Of a stretch of DNA of 6,342 nt, positions 6,166 through 6,342 are shown one piece after another. Position 1 is the stretch's first letter. Each line of letters opens with the position of its first letter. Position numbers and translations under genes: made by a program. Source of the DNA: CASFRF01 sp031549345 (GTDB lineage: Bacteria; Verrucomicrobiota; Lentisphaeria; Victivallales; Victivallaceae). The stretch is from positions 1 through 6,342 of the forward strand of contig JAVBPY010000020.1 of the NCBI GenBank assembly GCA_031549345.1, in the 5' to 3' direction. The notes under the pieces are model-generated. The model ran no database searches and was not told where the DNA came from. It worked only from the letters and a program-made list of their open reading frames with translations.

Positions 6166-6342
6166 TCAATCGCGGCCTGAATAGAAGTTGGATACTGAAC
6201 GACGCCCGGAAACCGCGGCGGGCAATTCAATGTCATACATTACGGTTTTGGCGGTTTCGGCCCGTAAGTAAATTTGTTCGCATTCCTGGATTCCGTTCCG
6301 GGCGGGAATTTCCTCTTGAAGCGCAGAACGGCAGAAGGATGT
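6166..6342 (-). CDS. Possible C-terminal part of an unrecognised protein (runs off the right edge)
   Basis: A minus-strand frame is open for 58 codons from the window edge to a TGA at 6168-6166. It would read ...QEEIPARNGIQECEQIYL... and end ...VSNFYSGRD, a mixed, protein-like composition with no motif I recognise and no evident membrane segment. The strand and the gap to aroB (about 170 bp, containing the aroB promoter) fit an upstream neighbour in the same direction. A plus-strand frame from GTG at 6162 is also open to the edge, but it is very rich in arginine and tryptophan, as antisense frames often are. An open frame of this length can arise by chance, so this is tentative. Confidence 0.3.
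   Translation of the reverse strand, partial: TSFCRSALQEEIPARNGIQECEQIYLRAETAKTVMYDIELPAAVSGRRSVSNFYSGRD

Overview
The window looks like ordinary chromosome from a GC-rich, probably Gram-negative bacterium. The genes read at roughly 60% GC, use Shine-Dalgarno-led starts and are tightly packed. The left operon encodes a YbhF/YbhS/YbhR-type ABC-2 exporter, which normally works with a periplasmic adaptor and so fits a Gram-negative envelope. I cannot assign a phylum. A PVC-group origin (Verrucomicrobiota/Lentisphaerota) would not surprise me, but nothing here proves it. No rRNA, tRNA, CRISPR array or complete mobile element was seen.

Layout: (1) Bases 1-79 are AT-richer (about 42% GC) with a T7 run and no recognisable gene. 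They end abruptly at a stop codon and a TTG where GC-rich coding sequence begins. (2) Bases 80-3361, + strand, hold three tightly coupled genes: an ABC ATPase (ybhF-like) and two ABC-2 permeases (ybhS-like, ybhR-like). The ATPase normally carries two nucleotide-binding domains. Here only the tail of domain 1 and all of domain 2 remain, so the gene looks 5'-truncated at the 79/80 junction. (3) Bases 3351-5994, - strand, hold three coupled genes transcribed aroB (3-dehydroquinate synthase) > dprA (DNA processing protein) > ogt/MGMT-type methylated-DNA-cysteine S-methyltransferase. The last gene converges on the ybhR-like gene and overlaps its 3' end by 11 bp. (4) Bases 5995-6165 are intergenic and contain a good sigma-70-type promoter for aroB, placed so close to the ATG that the transcript would be nearly or completely leaderless. 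(5) Bases 6166-6342 have a minus-strand open frame running off the right edge, possibly the C-terminus of an upstream gene that I do not recognise.

How the genes relate: the left cluster would form an inner-membrane exporter, with the ATPase driving a YbhS/YbhR heterodimer. The adaptor gene (ybhG/HlyD type) and the first ATPase domain are not in the window. The right cluster joins a housekeeping shikimate-pathway enzyme to two DNA-handling proteins (RecA loading on incoming single-stranded DNA, and O6-alkylguanine repair). They appear co-transcribed rather than functionally linked. I did not find a convincing undescribed system. The most notable signals are the truncated ATPase junction, an internal ribosome-binding site that could still yield a single-domain ATPase, the apparently leaderless aroB promoter with a hairpin just inside the gene, and the overlapping convergent gene ends.
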